DNA of 64,000 nt from Ferrovibrio sp046297895 (GTDB lineage Bacteria; Pseudomonadota; Alphaproteobacteria; Ferrovibrionales; Ferrovibrionaceae), in contig NZ_JBKBHC010000007.1 of NCBI RefSeq assembly GCF_046297895.1, positions 218,828 through 282,827 on the forward strand, written 5' to 3'. Position numbers and translations under genes: made by a program. Under the pieces are notes generated by a model that was given only the letters and a program-made list of their open reading frames with translations, was not told the origin of the DNA and searched no databases. Shown piece by piece: positions 51,247 through 60,164 of this stretch (positions are counted from its first letter, which is position 1; every line of letters starts with the position of its first letter).

Positions 51247-51906
51247 ATGACGCCCACAATCGTTGTGATCAATCCGAATTCCAACGAAGCCGTGACGGCC
51301 GGCATCGATGCCGCGCTGGAACCCCTGCGCATGGCCGGCGGCCCGGCGATCCGCGCCCTGACGCTGAAGGAAGGTCCGCCCGGCGTCCAGACCCAGTACG
51401 ATGTGGAAAGCGTGACGCTGCCATTGGCGCGGCTGGCGAAATCGCTGGAAGCGGAAGCGGCCGCCTTCGTCATCGCCTGCTTCAGCGATCCCGGCCTGCA
51501 TGTGGTGCGCGAGGCCGTGCGGCGTCCGGTGCTTGGCATCGCCGAATGCGGCGTGCTCACCGCTCTGACCATGGGACACAGCTTCGGAGTCATCGCCATC
51601 CTCGATGGCTCGATTCCGCGACACCTGCGGCTCTGGGGCGCCATGGGCGTTGCCGATCGGCTGGCCGGCGAGCGGGCCATCGGCCTGACGGTCGCCGAGC
51701 TGGCCGACCGCGAATGCACGCTGAAGCGCATGATTGAAACCGGCCGGTATCTGCGTGACGAGCGCCAGGCCCATACCATTGTGATGGGCTGTGCCGGCAT
51801 GGCGGTTTTCCGCGATCCGCTGCAGGACGCGCTGGGCATCCCGGTGATCGAGCCGACCCAGGCGGCGGCCACCATGGCGCTTGGGCGCGTGCGTCTGGGC
51901 TGGTAG
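51247..51906 (+). CDS. Asp/Glu/hydantoin racemase-family protein
   Basis: The 219-residue protein has the two-cysteine active site of the Asp/Glu/hydantoin racemase superfamily: first Cys in FVIACFSDPGLHVVREA (~76), second in TIVMGCAGMAVFRDPLQDAL (~182). INPNSNEAVTAGID at the N-terminus is typical of hydantoin and allantoin racemases. It would interconvert L- and D-hydantoins so that the D-specific hydantoinase can use both. The ATG at 51247 follows GGAGG. It is first gene of the plus-strand operon. Confidence 0.9.
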   Translation: MTPTIVVINPNSNEAVTAGIDAALEPLRMAGGPAIRALTLKEGPPGVQTQYDVESVTLPLARLAKSLEAEAAAFVIACFSDPGLHVVREAVRRPVLGIAECGVLTALTMGHSFGVIAILDGSIPRHLRLWGAMGVADRLAGERAIGLTVAELADRECTLKRMIETGRYLRDERQAHTIVMGCAGMAVFRDPLQDALGIPVIEPTQAAATMALGRVRLGW

Positions 51907-51911
51907 CCGCG

Positions 51912-52562
51912 ATGGATATCGCCGCCTCGGAGCTTTCGCCCGACCGCATCTACAAGCTGCTGGTCAGCACCGTGATGCCGCGCCCGATCGCGCTGGTTTC
52001 CACCCTGAATGCCGATGGCGGCCTGAATGCCGCGCCGTTCAGTTTCTTCAATGTCTTCAGCAACGCGCCGCCGCTGCTGGTGATCGGTATCGAGGGCAAC
52101 AAGCGCGCCGATGGCCAGCCGCACAAGGACACGGCACGCAACATCGCCGCGCGCGGCGAATTCGTGGTCAATCTCGTCAGCCACGCCATGGCAGTTCCCA
52201 TGGTCGCCTGTGCGATCGATTTTCCCGCTGGCGTCAGCGAGTTCGATCAGGCCGGCTTCACGCCCCGCGCCTCGAAGCAGGTGGTCGTGCCGGGCATCGC
52301 GGAGTCCCCGGTCAGCTTCGAATGCCGCCTGTTCAATACGGTATCGCTGCCTTTCAATCGCAGCCTGGTCACGGGTGAAATCGTGCATCTGCATGTCGCC
52401 GACAGTGCCATTGACGACAAGCTGCATGTCGATCCCGACGCCCTCGATCTTATTGGCCGCATGCATGGGGCGGGCTGGTACACCCGCACGCGCGACCGGT
52501 TCGAGGTGCCGCGCATGACGCCGGCCGAATGGCAGGCCCGCAACGAGCAGGCCCGGCGCTGA
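51912..52562 (+). CDS. Flavin reductase-like FMN-binding protein
   Basis: The 216-residue protein is of the flavin_reduct/DIM6-NTAB type: LVSTVMPRPIALVSTLNADG, NAAPFSFFNVFSNAPPLLVI, and GEFVVNLVSHAMA are the split-barrel FMN-binding motifs. Such proteins reduce flavin or use FMN in oxidation of organic acids. The stop overlaps the next start (TGATG), so it is coupled to the FAD-linked oxidoreductase. Its partner is not certain. Confidence 0.9.
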   Translation: MDIAASELSPDRIYKLLVSTVMPRPIALVSTLNADGGLNAAPFSFFNVFSNAPPLLVIGIEGNKRADGQPHKDTARNIAARGEFVVNLVSHAMAVPMVACAIDFPAGVSEFDQAGFTPRASKQVVVPGIAESPVSFECRLFNTVSLPFNRSLVTGEIVHLHVADSAIDDKLHVDPDALDLIGRMHGAGWYTRTRDRFEVPRMTPAEWQARNEQARR

Positions 52563-53974
52563 TGAACGCGACCCTCGATCGGCTTCGCGCCATTGTCGGC
52601 GCCGGCCATGTGCTGACCACACCGGATGACCAGCAGGCCTTCGTGGTCGACTGGATGAAGAAATACCGCGGCCGGGCGCTTGCGGTGGTGCGGCCGGGCA
52701 GCACGGAGGAAGTTGCCGCCGTGCTGCGCTGCTGCAACAAAGCCGGCGTCACCGTGATTCCCCAGGGCGGCAATACCGGCATGGCGGGCGGCGCGACGCC
52801 AGATGACAGCGGCGAGCAGGTGATCCTGAGCCTGACCCGCATGAACAAGATCCGTGCCCTAGACCCGGTCGGAAATACCATGACGGTGGATGCCGGCTGC
52901 GTTCTGGCGACGATACAGAAGGCTGCGCAGGATGCCGGTCGGTTCTTTCCTCTAAGCCTGGGTGCCGAAGGCAGCTGCACCATCGGTGGCAATCTCGCCA
53001 CCAATGCCGGCGGCATCGCCGTGCTGCGCTATGGCAATGCGCGGGAACTGGCGCTCGGCCTGGAAGTTGTGCTGGCCGATGGCCGCATCTGGGACGGGCT
53101 GCAGGCCCTGCGCAAGGACAATACCGGCTATGACCTGCGCGACCTGTTCATCGGCTCGGAAGGCACGCTGGGCGTGATCACCGGCGCGGTGCTGAAACTG
53201 CATGCCGCCCCGGCTGCGCGCACCACGGCGATGGTGGCCCTGCCGGGCCGCGACGCGGCGCTGGCGCTGTTCACGCGGCTGCGCGGCCGGGCCGGCGACC
53301 GTCTGACGGCCTTCGAGTTCATGACGCGCAACTGCGTCGATCTGGTGCTGAAGCATGTCGGCGGCGCGGTCTTGCCTTTCGCCGCGGTGCCGCTGGCCAT
53401 CGTGCTGGCCGAACTGAGCGATACCGATGCGGAAGCCGACCTGGCCGCCTTGCTGGAGGATATGCTTGCCGCGGCGATTGACGCCGGCGAAGCAATGGAT
53501 GCGGTGATTGCCCAGAGTGGCGAGCAGGCCAAGGCGCTGTGGCGCATCCGCGAGGGCATTTCGGAGGCGCAGGTGCGCGCCGGCAAAACGATCAAACATG
53601 ACATCGCCCTCCCCATCGGCCAGCTTGCCGCATTCATGGACGAGTGCGAGCGCGTCGTGGAAACCGCCTATCCCGGCCTCAACTTCCTGGTCTTTGGCCA
53701 TCTCGGCGACGGCAACCTGCATTACAACCTGCAGCGCGCGCCACAGATGGACGATGACGCCTTCTATGCCCTGACCGGGCCGTTGAATGCCCTGGTGCAT
53801 GATCTGGTGCATCGCTATCGCGGCAGCATCAGCGCCGAGCACGGCGTCGGCCAGCTTCGGCGCGACGAGCTGCCGCGCTACAAGTCCGGCGTGGCGCTGC
53901 AGATGATGCTGGATCTCAAGCGCCTGTTCGATCCCGGCAACATCCTCAATCCGGGCAAACTCCTGCAATCCTGA
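52562..53974 (+). CDS. FAD-linked D-2-hydroxyacid dehydrogenase (GlcD/D2HGDH family)
   Basis: The 470-residue enzyme has the PCMH-type FAD domain (VTVIPQGGNTGMAGGATPDD; LGAEGSCTIGGNLATNAGGI) and a C-terminal FAD_oxidase_C domain with the metal site H-x-GDGN (FGHLGDGNLHYN) and SISAEHGVGQLRR. Family members oxidise D-lactate, D-2-hydroxyglutarate or glycolate. In this operon it may oxidise the 2-hydroxyacid from D-amino-acid breakdown. The ATG at 52562 overlaps the upstream stop. Confidence 0.92.
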   Translation: MNATLDRLRAIVGAGHVLTTPDDQQAFVVDWMKKYRGRALAVVRPGSTEEVAAVLRCCNKAGVTVIPQGGNTGMAGGATPDDSGEQVILSLTRMNKIRALDPVGNTMTVDAGCVLATIQKAAQDAGRFFPLSLGAEGSCTIGGNLATNAGGIAVLRYGNARELALGLEVVLADGRIWDGLQALRKDNTGYDLRDLFIGSEGTLGVITGAVLKLHAAPAARTTAMVALPGRDAALALFTRLRGRAGDRLTAFEFMTRNCVDLVLKHVGGAVLPFAAVPLAIVLAELSDTDAEADLAALLEDMLAAAIDAGEAMDAVIAQSGEQAKALWRIREGISEAQVRAGKTIKHDIALPIGQLAAFMDECERVVETAYPGLNFLVFGHLGDGNLHYNLQRAPQMDDDAFYALTGPLNALVHDLVHRYRGSISAEHGVGQLRRDELPRYKSGVALQMMLDLKRLFDPGNILNPGKLLQS

Positions 53975-54001
53975 CGTCTCGCCACAAGAGGTTATCCAAA
54001 A

Positions 54002-54925
54002 ATGGCCAAACTCGACGAAACCGCCAAGGGCGTATTCATTATTTCGGTCACGCCGTTCACCGATACGGGCGCGCTAGACCTGGAGAGCACCGACCGCATG
54101 GTCGATTTCTATATGGAGAAGGGCGTCACCGGCTTCACATTGCTCGGCATGATGGGCGAGGCGCCGAAGCTGACCATGGCGGAATCGCGCAGCTTCGTTC
54201 AGAGGGTCCTGAAGCGGCTGAACGGCAGGGTGCCGGTGGTGGTGGGTGCCTCCAGCCCAGGCTTCGCCTCGATGGCGGAACTGGCCAAGGCGGTGATGGA
54301 TGACGGCGCCGCCGGCGTGATGATTGCGCCGCCGGGCACGCTGAAGACCGACGACCAGATCGTCGCCTATTACGAAAATGCGGTCGAGGCCATTGGCGCC
54401 GACGTTCCTTTCGTGGTGCAGGATTTTCCGCAATCCACCAATGTGCACATGGCAGTCGGCGTCATCGCCCGCATCATCAAGGGGTTGCCTTCCTGCGTGA
54501 TGCTGAAGCATGAAGACTGGCCCGGCCTGGCCAAGCTGAGCGCACTGCGCGCCATGGCGGATCTGCGCCGGGTCAGCATCCTGGTCGGCAATGGCGGCGT
54601 CTTTCTTCCCGAAGAGATGGAGCGCGGCGCCGACGGCGCCATGACCGGCTTCGCCTATCCCGAGATGATGGTAGACGTGGTGGCGGCCTATCAGCAGGGC
54701 AAGCCGGACCGCGCCCGCGACATCTTCGATGCCTACCTGCCGCTGGCGCGTTACGAGCAGCAGCCGGGGCCAGGCCTTGCCATCCGCAAATACGTGCTGC
54801 AGAAGCGCGGCGTGATCGCCTCTGCCGCACTGCGCAAGCCGGGCCCGAAGCTGTCGGCGCTGGATATCGCCGAGACCGAGAAGATGATTGCGCGGCAAGC
54901 CAAGCGCCTGCGGGAGATCGGCTGA
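54002..54925 (+). CDS. Dihydrodipicolinate synthase/N-acetylneuraminate lyase-family protein
   Basis: The 307-residue (beta/alpha)8 aldolase has GVTGFTLLGMMGEAPKLTMA in place of the usual GTTGE loop, and the Schiff-base Lys in CVMLKHEDWPGLAKL (~167). The tyrosine of canonical DapA (YNxPxRT) is missing; the strand reads VVQDFPQSTN. It is therefore not the lysine-biosynthesis enzyme but a catabolic lyase or dehydratase for a pyruvate-related substrate. It follows the dehydrogenase gene by 27 bp. Confidence 0.88.
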   Translation: MAKLDETAKGVFIISVTPFTDTGALDLESTDRMVDFYMEKGVTGFTLLGMMGEAPKLTMAESRSFVQRVLKRLNGRVPVVVGASSPGFASMAELAKAVMDDGAAGVMIAPPGTLKTDDQIVAYYENAVEAIGADVPFVVQDFPQSTNVHMAVGVIARIIKGLPSCVMLKHEDWPGLAKLSALRAMADLRRVSILVGNGGVFLPEEMERGADGAMTGFAYPEMMVDVVAAYQQGKPDRARDIFDAYLPLARYEQQPGPGLAIRKYVLQKRGVIASAALRKPGPKLSALDIAETEKMIARQAKRLREIG

Positions 54926-55710
54926 TGGATCTGGGTCTGAACGGCAAGCGCGCACTGGTGCTGGGGGCCAGCCGCGGTCTGGGCGCAGCCTGCGCGAAGG
55001 CGCTGGCGCGCGAGGGCGCCGTGGTTTTTGCCGCGGCGCGCAGCATCGACGATACCAAAACATGGATCGCGGCCGAAGATGCGCCGGTGGCGGCGCGGCT
55101 GACGGCGGAGAAACTCGACCTTTCCGATCGCGGATCGGTCGATGCGCTGGCTGATCGCCTGTTGCATGACGGCGGCGTCGATATCCTGGTCAACAACAGC
55201 GGCGGCCCGCCGCCGGGCGCTGCGGCCGAGATCGGCCTCGATCTGTGGCAGCAGCAGTTCGCCGCCATGGCAGGGCATGTCTTCCATCTGACCGGCCGTC
55301 TGCTGCCGGCGATGCTGGAGCGCGGCTGGGGCCGCATCATCACCATCGCATCGTCGGGCGTGGAGCAGCCGATCCCGAATCTGGCGCTGTCCAACAGCCT
55401 GCGCATGGCGGTGCTGGGTTGGTCGAAGACGCTGGCCGCAGAGGTCGCGGCGAAGGGCGTGACCGTCAATCTCGTGCTGCCCGGCCGGATCCACACCGAC
55501 CGGGTCGATCAGCTTGACGGTGCCGCCGCGGCGAAACAGGGCAGGAGCCGCGAGGAGATCGCCAGGGCCTCCCAGGCGGCCATCCCCGCCGGACGCTATG
55601 GCCGGCCCGAGGAGTTCGCCGATGCCGTGGCGTTTCTGGCCAGCACCCGCGCCAGCTACATCACCGGCAGCAAGCTGCGCGTCGACGGCGGCATGGTCCG
55701 GGGCGTGTGA
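54925..55710 (+). CDS. SDR-family oxidoreductase lacking the Tyr-x3-Lys motif
   Basis: The 261-residue protein has the Rossmann motif VLGASRGLGAACA, NNSGGPPPG and the end ITGSKLRVDGGMVRG. Where classical SDRs have Tyr-x3-Lys it reads IPNLALSNSLRMAVLGWSKT, so the catalytic Tyr is replaced; this variant occurs in a recognised subgroup annotated as 3-oxoacyl-ACP reductase-like. Its start overlaps the preceding stop. It is last gene of the operon from 51247. Confidence 0.88.
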   Translation: MDLGLNGKRALVLGASRGLGAACAKALAREGAVVFAAARSIDDTKTWIAAEDAPVAARLTAEKLDLSDRGSVDALADRLLHDGGVDILVNNSGGPPPGAAAEIGLDLWQQQFAAMAGHVFHLTGRLLPAMLERGWGRIITIASSGVEQPIPNLALSNSLRMAVLGWSKTLAAEVAAKGVTVNLVLPGRIHTDRVDQLDGAAAAKQGRSREEIARASQAAIPAGRYGRPEEFADAVAFLASTRASYITGSKLRVDGGMVRGV

Positions 55711-55733
55711 AGGCCGCAGCCCCTGCATTTTCG

Positions 55734-55745
55734 GCAATTAATTGC
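55734..55745. promoter_or_regulatory. Palindrome GCAATTAATTGC, site 1 of a shared motif
   Basis: A perfect 12-bp palindrome lies 53 bp upstream of the DUF971 gene. Related sequences precede the AprA-like gene and the ABC importer. A Crp/Fnr-type site (GCAA-N4-TTGC) is plausible. Confidence 0.55.
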
Positions 55746-55797
55746 TTGCCGGTTTCGCCGCCGGCCCGTGTGATGCCTCCATCACAGGAGAGTCATC

Positions 55798-56139
55798 ATG
55801 CTGCTTGCCATGGCCGCCGCCGCCGTCCAGCCCGATTTTTCCGGCGCCGACGCGCCCGATGAAATCATCCTGGGCGATGATGGCAGGCGGCTGGAGCTTC
55901 GCTTTCCGGACGATGCCGGCCTCGCGGTCGACGCCGATACGCTGCGGGCGGCCTGTCGCTGCGCCTGGTGCACCAAGGCGAAAGTCGAAGGCGCATTTCC
56001 CGGCGGCTTTTCCGGGCTGCGCATAACCCAGATCCGGCCCATCGGCACCTATGCCGTGAACCTGCATTTTTCCGACGGGCATGACCGCGGCGTCTTTCCC
56101 TGGTCCTATCTGCGCCAGATCGCTGCGCCCGGCGGTTGA
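55798..56139 (+). CDS. DUF971-domain protein
   Basis: The 113-residue protein is a single DUF971 (GBBH-like N-terminal, PF06155) domain: LRAACRCAWCTKAKVEGAFP with the Cys pair and YAVNLHFSDGHDRGVFPWSY with the His. In the family Cys/His residues bind zinc, and the domain often accompanies Mrp/ApbC-type Fe-S carriers or electron-transfer proteins. A role in Fe-S maturation for the neighbouring ferredoxins is inference. It is preceded by an AGGAG site. Confidence 0.88.
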   Translation: MLLAMAAAAVQPDFSGADAPDEIILGDDGRRLELRFPDDAGLAVDADTLRAACRCAWCTKAKVEGAFPGGFSGLRITQIRPIGTYAVNLHFSDGHDRGVFPWSYLRQIAAPGG

Positions 56140-56164
56140 CCAATCCGGGATTTGATGCGGCGCG

Positions 56165-56176
56165 GCAACTAATTGC
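56165..56176. promoter_or_regulatory. Palindromic GCAACTAATTGC, site 2 of a shared motif
   Basis: It lies 60 bp upstream of the AprA-like gene; with its flank CGCGGCAACTAATTG it matches site 3 at 60165-60181 in all but one base. Confidence 0.55.
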
Positions 56177-56236
56177 TTATTTCGCCGGCGCCCCTGCGTG
56201 AAGCTGGCATCAGCCCCAGCCAAGAACGGTGCCAGC

Positions 56237-57979
56237 ATGACAGCCTTCCAGAACAAGACCGAAATCGTGGAAACCGACCTCCTGGTCATCGGCGGGGGAA
56301 CCGCTGGCCCGATGGCGGCGATCAAGGCCAAGGAGCGCAATCCGAAGCTGCGCGTCTTCCTGATGGAAAAGGCCAACGTCAAACGCAGCGGCGCCATCAG
56401 CATGGGCATGGATGGCCTGAACAATGCGGTGATACCGGGTTATGCCACGCCCGAGCAGTATGTGAAGGAAATCACCATCGCCAACGACGGCATCGTGCAC
56501 CAGAAGGCGATTCTGGCCTATGCCAACGGCAGTTACGAGATGATCCAGTATCTCGACTCGCTCGGCGTGAAGTTCGAGAAGGACGGCTCCGGCGAATACA
56601 ACGTCCGCAAGGTGCACCATATGGGCACCTATGTGCTGCCGATGCCGGAAGGGCATCATGTCAAGAAGGTGCTGTATCGCCAGCTGCGCCGGCTGCAGGT
56701 GGTGATCAGCAACCGCTATATCTCCACCCGCCTGCTCACTGACCGCGACGGCCGGGTATCAGGCGCGGTCGGCGTCAACACGCGCACCGGCGAATTCCTG
56801 ATCGTGCGCGCCAAGGCCGTGATCCTGGCCTGCGGCGCCGCCGGCCGGCTGGGACTGCCCAGCTCGGGCTATCTGTTCGGCACCTACGAGAACGCAGCGA
56901 ATTGCGGCGATGGCTATGCCATGGCCTATCACGCCGGCGCCGAGCTGGCCAATCTCGAATGCTTCCAGATCAATCCGCTGATCAAGGACTATAACGGCCC
57001 CGCCTGCGCCTATGTCACCGGGCCGTTCGGCGGCTACACCGCCAACAACAAGGGCCAGCGCTTCATCGAATGCGACTACTGGAGCGGCCAGATGATGATG
57101 GAATTCTGGCGCGAGCTGCAGAGCGGCAATGGCCCGGTCTTCCTCAAGATCGACCATCTGGCCGAAGAAACCATCAGCGAGATCGAGACGATCCTGCATA
57201 CCAACGAACGTCCCACGCGTGGCCGTTTTCACGAACGGCGCGGCACCAATTATCGCAACCGCATGATCGAGATGCATATCTCGGAGATCGGCTTCTGCGG
57301 CGGACACAGTGCCTCGGGCGTCTGGGTCGACGAATTCGCCAGAACCACGGTGCCCGGCCTTTATGCCGCCGGCGACATGGCCAGCGTGGCGCATAACTAC
57401 ATGCTGGGCGCCTTCGTGAATGGCGGCATCGCCGGGCGGGATGCCGCCGACTATTGCGCTGAGATCGACTTGCCCGGCTATGACGAGGCTTTTGTTGCCG
57501 CCGAGCAGGCCCGCGTGATGGCGCCGACCAAGCTGGAAGACGGGCTGACCCCGCACGAGATGGAGTACAAGACCCGCCGCATGGTCAACGATTACCTCCA
57601 GCCGCCGAAGGTCACGGCGAAGATCCAGATCGGCCAGGAGCGCTTTGCCGAGATTCGGGAAGACCTTGGCCAACTGATGGCGCGCGATCCGCACGAATTG
57701 CTGCGGGCTCTGGAGGTGCATTCAATCCTCGACTGCGCCGACATGGCCGCCGCCGCCTCGCTGTTCCGCACTGAAAGCCGCTGGGGACTGTATCATTACC
57801 GCGTGGACCATCCGGAAACGGATAACGAGAACTGGTTCTGTCACACCGCCCTGTACAAGGATGCCAGTGGCGCCATGGCGCATCGCAAGCGCCCGGTCGA
57901 TCCCTATGTCGTTCCGATCGGGGATACCGAGAAGGATGCCTATCACCGCCTGCGCGTGAAGGCCGAGGCTGCCGAATAA
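56237..57979 (+). CDS. AprA-like FAD-dependent oxidoreductase (fumarate reductase/APS reductase superfamily)
   Basis: The 580-residue flavoprotein begins with the FAD-binding motif LLVIGGGTAGPMAAI (~15-30), then ANVKRSGAISMGMDGLNNAV, which corresponds to the RSGA...G...N region of adenylylsulfate reductase alpha. Later landmarks are EMHISEIGFCGGHSASGVWV, VPGLYAAGDMASVAHNYMLG (second FAD contact) and a helical C-terminal domain from ~480. The next gene encodes an AprB-like two-cluster ferredoxin, supporting an AprAB-type complex. No sat, qmo or dsr gene is nearby, so the substrate is probably not APS. ATG 56237 is preferred to an upstream GTG. Confidence 0.85.
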   Translation: MTAFQNKTEIVETDLLVIGGGTAGPMAAIKAKERNPKLRVFLMEKANVKRSGAISMGMDGLNNAVIPGYATPEQYVKEITIANDGIVHQKAILAYANGSYEMIQYLDSLGVKFEKDGSGEYNVRKVHHMGTYVLPMPEGHHVKKVLYRQLRRLQVVISNRYISTRLLTDRDGRVSGAVGVNTRTGEFLIVRAKAVILACGAAGRLGLPSSGYLFGTYENAANCGDGYAMAYHAGAELANLECFQINPLIKDYNGPACAYVTGPFGGYTANNKGQRFIECDYWSGQMMMEFWRELQSGNGPVFLKIDHLAEETISEIETILHTNERPTRGRFHERRGTNYRNRMIEMHISEIGFCGGHSASGVWVDEFARTTVPGLYAAGDMASVAHNYMLGAFVNGGIAGRDAADYCAEIDLPGYDEAFVAAEQARVMAPTKLEDGLTPHEMEYKTRRMVNDYLQPPKVTAKIQIGQERFAEIREDLGQLMARDPHELLRALEVHSILDCADMAAAASLFRTESRWGLYHYRVDHPETDNENWFCHTALYKDASGAMAHRKRPVDPYVVPIGDTEKDAYHRLRVKAEAAE

Positions 57980-58008
57980 CCGTAACCAGAATCGACCAGG
58001 AGCCCCTC

Positions 58009-58242
58009 ATGCCGATTGCCAATCATGCCACCAGCGTTCCTGTCGTCGTCGATGACGAGAAATGCATCGCCCACAAGGGCTGCCGGGTCTGCATCGACGT
58101 CTGCCCGCTCGACGTGCTCGCCATCGATGAAAGCCGCGGCAAGGCCTATATGAAATACGACGAATGCTGGTACTGCATGCCGTGCGAGGCGGATTGTCCC
58201 ACCGGCGCGGTCAAGGTCAACATTCCCTATCTCCTGCGGTGA
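58009..58242 (+). CDS. AprB-like 2[4Fe-4S] ferredoxin
   Basis: The 77-residue ferredoxin has eight or nine cysteines in two clusters: CIAHKGCRVCIDVCPLDVLA and ECWYCMPCEADCPTGAVK. The extended spacing in the first motif and the CWYC second motif are like the N-terminal half of APS reductase beta; the long AprB tail is absent. It should pass electrons to or from the flavoprotein encoded 30 bp upstream. The cytoplasmic location is expected since both lack signal peptides. Confidence 0.9.
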   Translation: MPIANHATSVPVVVDDEKCIAHKGCRVCIDVCPLDVLAIDESRGKAYMKYDECWYCMPCEADCPTGAVKVNIPYLLR

Positions 58243-58249
58243 GGCGGCG

Positions 58250-59209
58250 ATGGTGGCGCAATTCGAATCCTTCAGCGACGACATCGACGTTCTTCGCCTG
58301 CGGTGCCAAAGCGACGATGCCGGCATCCGGCGCGTGGCCATGCTTGAACTGGGCGAGGCCTTCGATCCCCTGGCGATAGATCTTCTGGTGGCGGGCCTTG
58401 CCGACGGAGATGCCGGCGTGCGCGAGGCGGCGGCCAAGTCGCTGGACGAACATGACGGTCCCGAGGTCGTCCGTGCATTGGTGGCGGCGCTGGAAGACTC
58501 CGTGCCCGCCGTGCGTTCCGCAGCCGCCGAATCGCTGGCGGAAAAGAAGGAATGCGGTTGCAACGATCTGCTGATCGAGCGGTCTGGCCATGCCGATCCC
58601 TTTGTCCGCTCGGCTGCTTTGCGCGCGCTGCGCCAGTTGCGCGATCCCGAGGCGATGGCAGCCTCTTTGCGCGCATTGCAGGACCCGGTGCCCGAAGTGC
58701 GCCGCGAGGCGCTAGGCGTGCTGGGCTATCTGAAGGCGGAGGAGGCGCTGCCGGCACTGATGAACGCGGCACAGGACAGCGATCCGACCGTACGCCGAAC
58801 CGCAATGGCTGCGCTGGTCTTCAGCAAGCCCGGCAGCCATGGCGCGGCCTCGCTGATCAGGGGGTTGTCCGACGGTCACTGGCAGGTGCGCGAGGAGGCG
58901 GCCGCATCCATCGGCAAGGCCAGACTTACCGAGGCGGTGCCGGCACTGATCGAGCGGATGGCGGATGAATACTGGCAGGTCAGGGCCAAGGCAGCGAATG
59001 GGCTCGGCCGCCTGAAGGCGCGGGATGCCGTCGGCGTGCTGGGGCAGGCGCTTCAGCACAGTATCAGCAACCTGCGCAAGGAAGCGGCCGCCGCCCTGGG
59101 CGAGATCGGTGACGCCCAGGCGGTTCCTGCGCTCAATGCCGCCGCGAATGATCCCGACCCGGATGTTCGCAAGCTTGTCCGCTGGGCCCTGGATCGCTGC
59201 GCCGCGTAA
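58250..59209 (+). CDS. HEAT-repeat protein
   Basis: The 319-residue protein is made of about nine HEAT/PBS-lyase-type repeats of ~31 residues, for example VREAAAKSLDEHDGPEVVRA, VRSAALRALRQLRDPEAMAA, VRRTAMAALVFSKPG and VRKLVRWALDRC at the end. Such short-repeat proteins often chaperone cofactor or subunit assembly. Its position 7 bp after the ferredoxin gene suggests that it serves the AprAB-like complex. There is no enzymatic motif. Confidence 0.9.
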   Translation: MVAQFESFSDDIDVLRLRCQSDDAGIRRVAMLELGEAFDPLAIDLLVAGLADGDAGVREAAAKSLDEHDGPEVVRALVAALEDSVPAVRSAAAESLAEKKECGCNDLLIERSGHADPFVRSAALRALRQLRDPEAMAASLRALQDPVPEVRREALGVLGYLKAEEALPALMNAAQDSDPTVRRTAMAALVFSKPGSHGAASLIRGLSDGHWQVREEAAASIGKARLTEAVPALIERMADEYWQVRAKAANGLGRLKARDAVGVLGQALQHSISNLRKEAAAALGEIGDAQAVPALNAAANDPDPDVRKLVRWALDRCAA

Positions 59210-59305
59210 ACGCGCTGCCATCGGCATGGCATGCCATTTGCTACTTCCTGAGACAGGCCGCGCGGCCCCAGATGCGCGGCATTGTCCGCGCCGCGGAGGC
59301 CAGAC

Positions 59306-60094
59306 ATGCAGGAAGGTACCAGCGCCATTCCATTCCCCCGGTCGGTCGGCCATCGCCCGGATCCGGCCGGTTCCGATCCTTCCTCCTCGGCCCTGATACT
59401 GGCCGAGAACCAGACGGTTATCGGAAAGCTTCCATCCCTTCTGGCCCATCTATCTGCGCGTGAGCGCGAGATCGTTCTCTCGCATGGAAGGCGAAAGGTC
59501 TACTACAAGGGCGCGACGCTGTTCAATCAGGGGGCGCCCCATGACGGCATCTATCTGATCGAAAGCGGCCGCATCCGGGTGTTCTATGTTTCGCCGTCGG
59601 GGCGTGAGATCACCCTGGCCTACTGGTATCCGGGAAATTTCGTCGGCGGACCGGAAGTCTTTGGCACCGGCATACATAGCTGGACCGGTGTCGCCGCCAG
59701 CAACAGCAGCGTCGTCTGGCTGCCCGGCAAGCAGCTCAAGGCGCTGATCACCGAAATTCCCGCCCTGGCCATCGGCATCATCGAAGGCCTGGCCTTCAAG
59801 GGCAAATGCTATTCGACCATGGCCCAGATGCTGGGCACGCGCTCGGCCACCGAACGCCTGGTGCATCTGCTGCTGCACCTCACCGACACCTACGGCATTC
59901 CCGATCAGGCAGGGATATTCATCGGCGCCGCGTTCACCCATGCTGATTTCGCCCATATGGTCGGCGCCACGCGGCAATGGGTCACGATATTCCTGAAACG
60001 CCTGCAGAATGACGGGATCATCCATTGCCGGAAGAGCCAGATTCTGGTTCGCGACCGGGCGGCGCTGGCCGCGATGCAGAATGCCCAGGCCTAG
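59306..60094 (+). CDS. Crp/Fnr-family transcriptional regulator
   Basis: The 262-residue regulator has a ~45-residue Pro/Ser-rich N-terminal extension, a cyclic-nucleotide-binding-type beta-barrel (residues ~60-170; GATLFNQGAPHDGIYLIESG, REITLAYWYPGNFVGG) and a C-terminal HTH_Crp (AAFTHADFAHMVGATRQWVT). No N-terminal Cys cluster of FNR type is present, and the recognition helix differs from both CRP (SRETV) and FNR (SxETV). The ATG at 59306 follows GGAG, and an in-frame upstream TTG is less likely. It is encoded between the AprAB-like genes and the importer, so it is the best candidate regulator of the locus. Confidence 0.92.
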   Translation: MQEGTSAIPFPRSVGHRPDPAGSDPSSSALILAENQTVIGKLPSLLAHLSAREREIVLSHGRRKVYYKGATLFNQGAPHDGIYLIESGRIRVFYVSPSGREITLAYWYPGNFVGGPEVFGTGIHSWTGVAASNSSVVWLPGKQLKALITEIPALAIGIIEGLAFKGKCYSTMAQMLGTRSATERLVHLLLHLTDTYGIPDQAGIFIGAAFTHADFAHMVGATRQWVTIFLKRLQNDGIIHCRKSQILVRDRAALAAMQNAQA

Positions 60095-60164
60095 CCCGCC
60101 CGGGCCTGCCTAAAAAATCATGCGCGCTGCGGGGCATTTGCTGTTTTTCTGCCCAGCATGGGAA

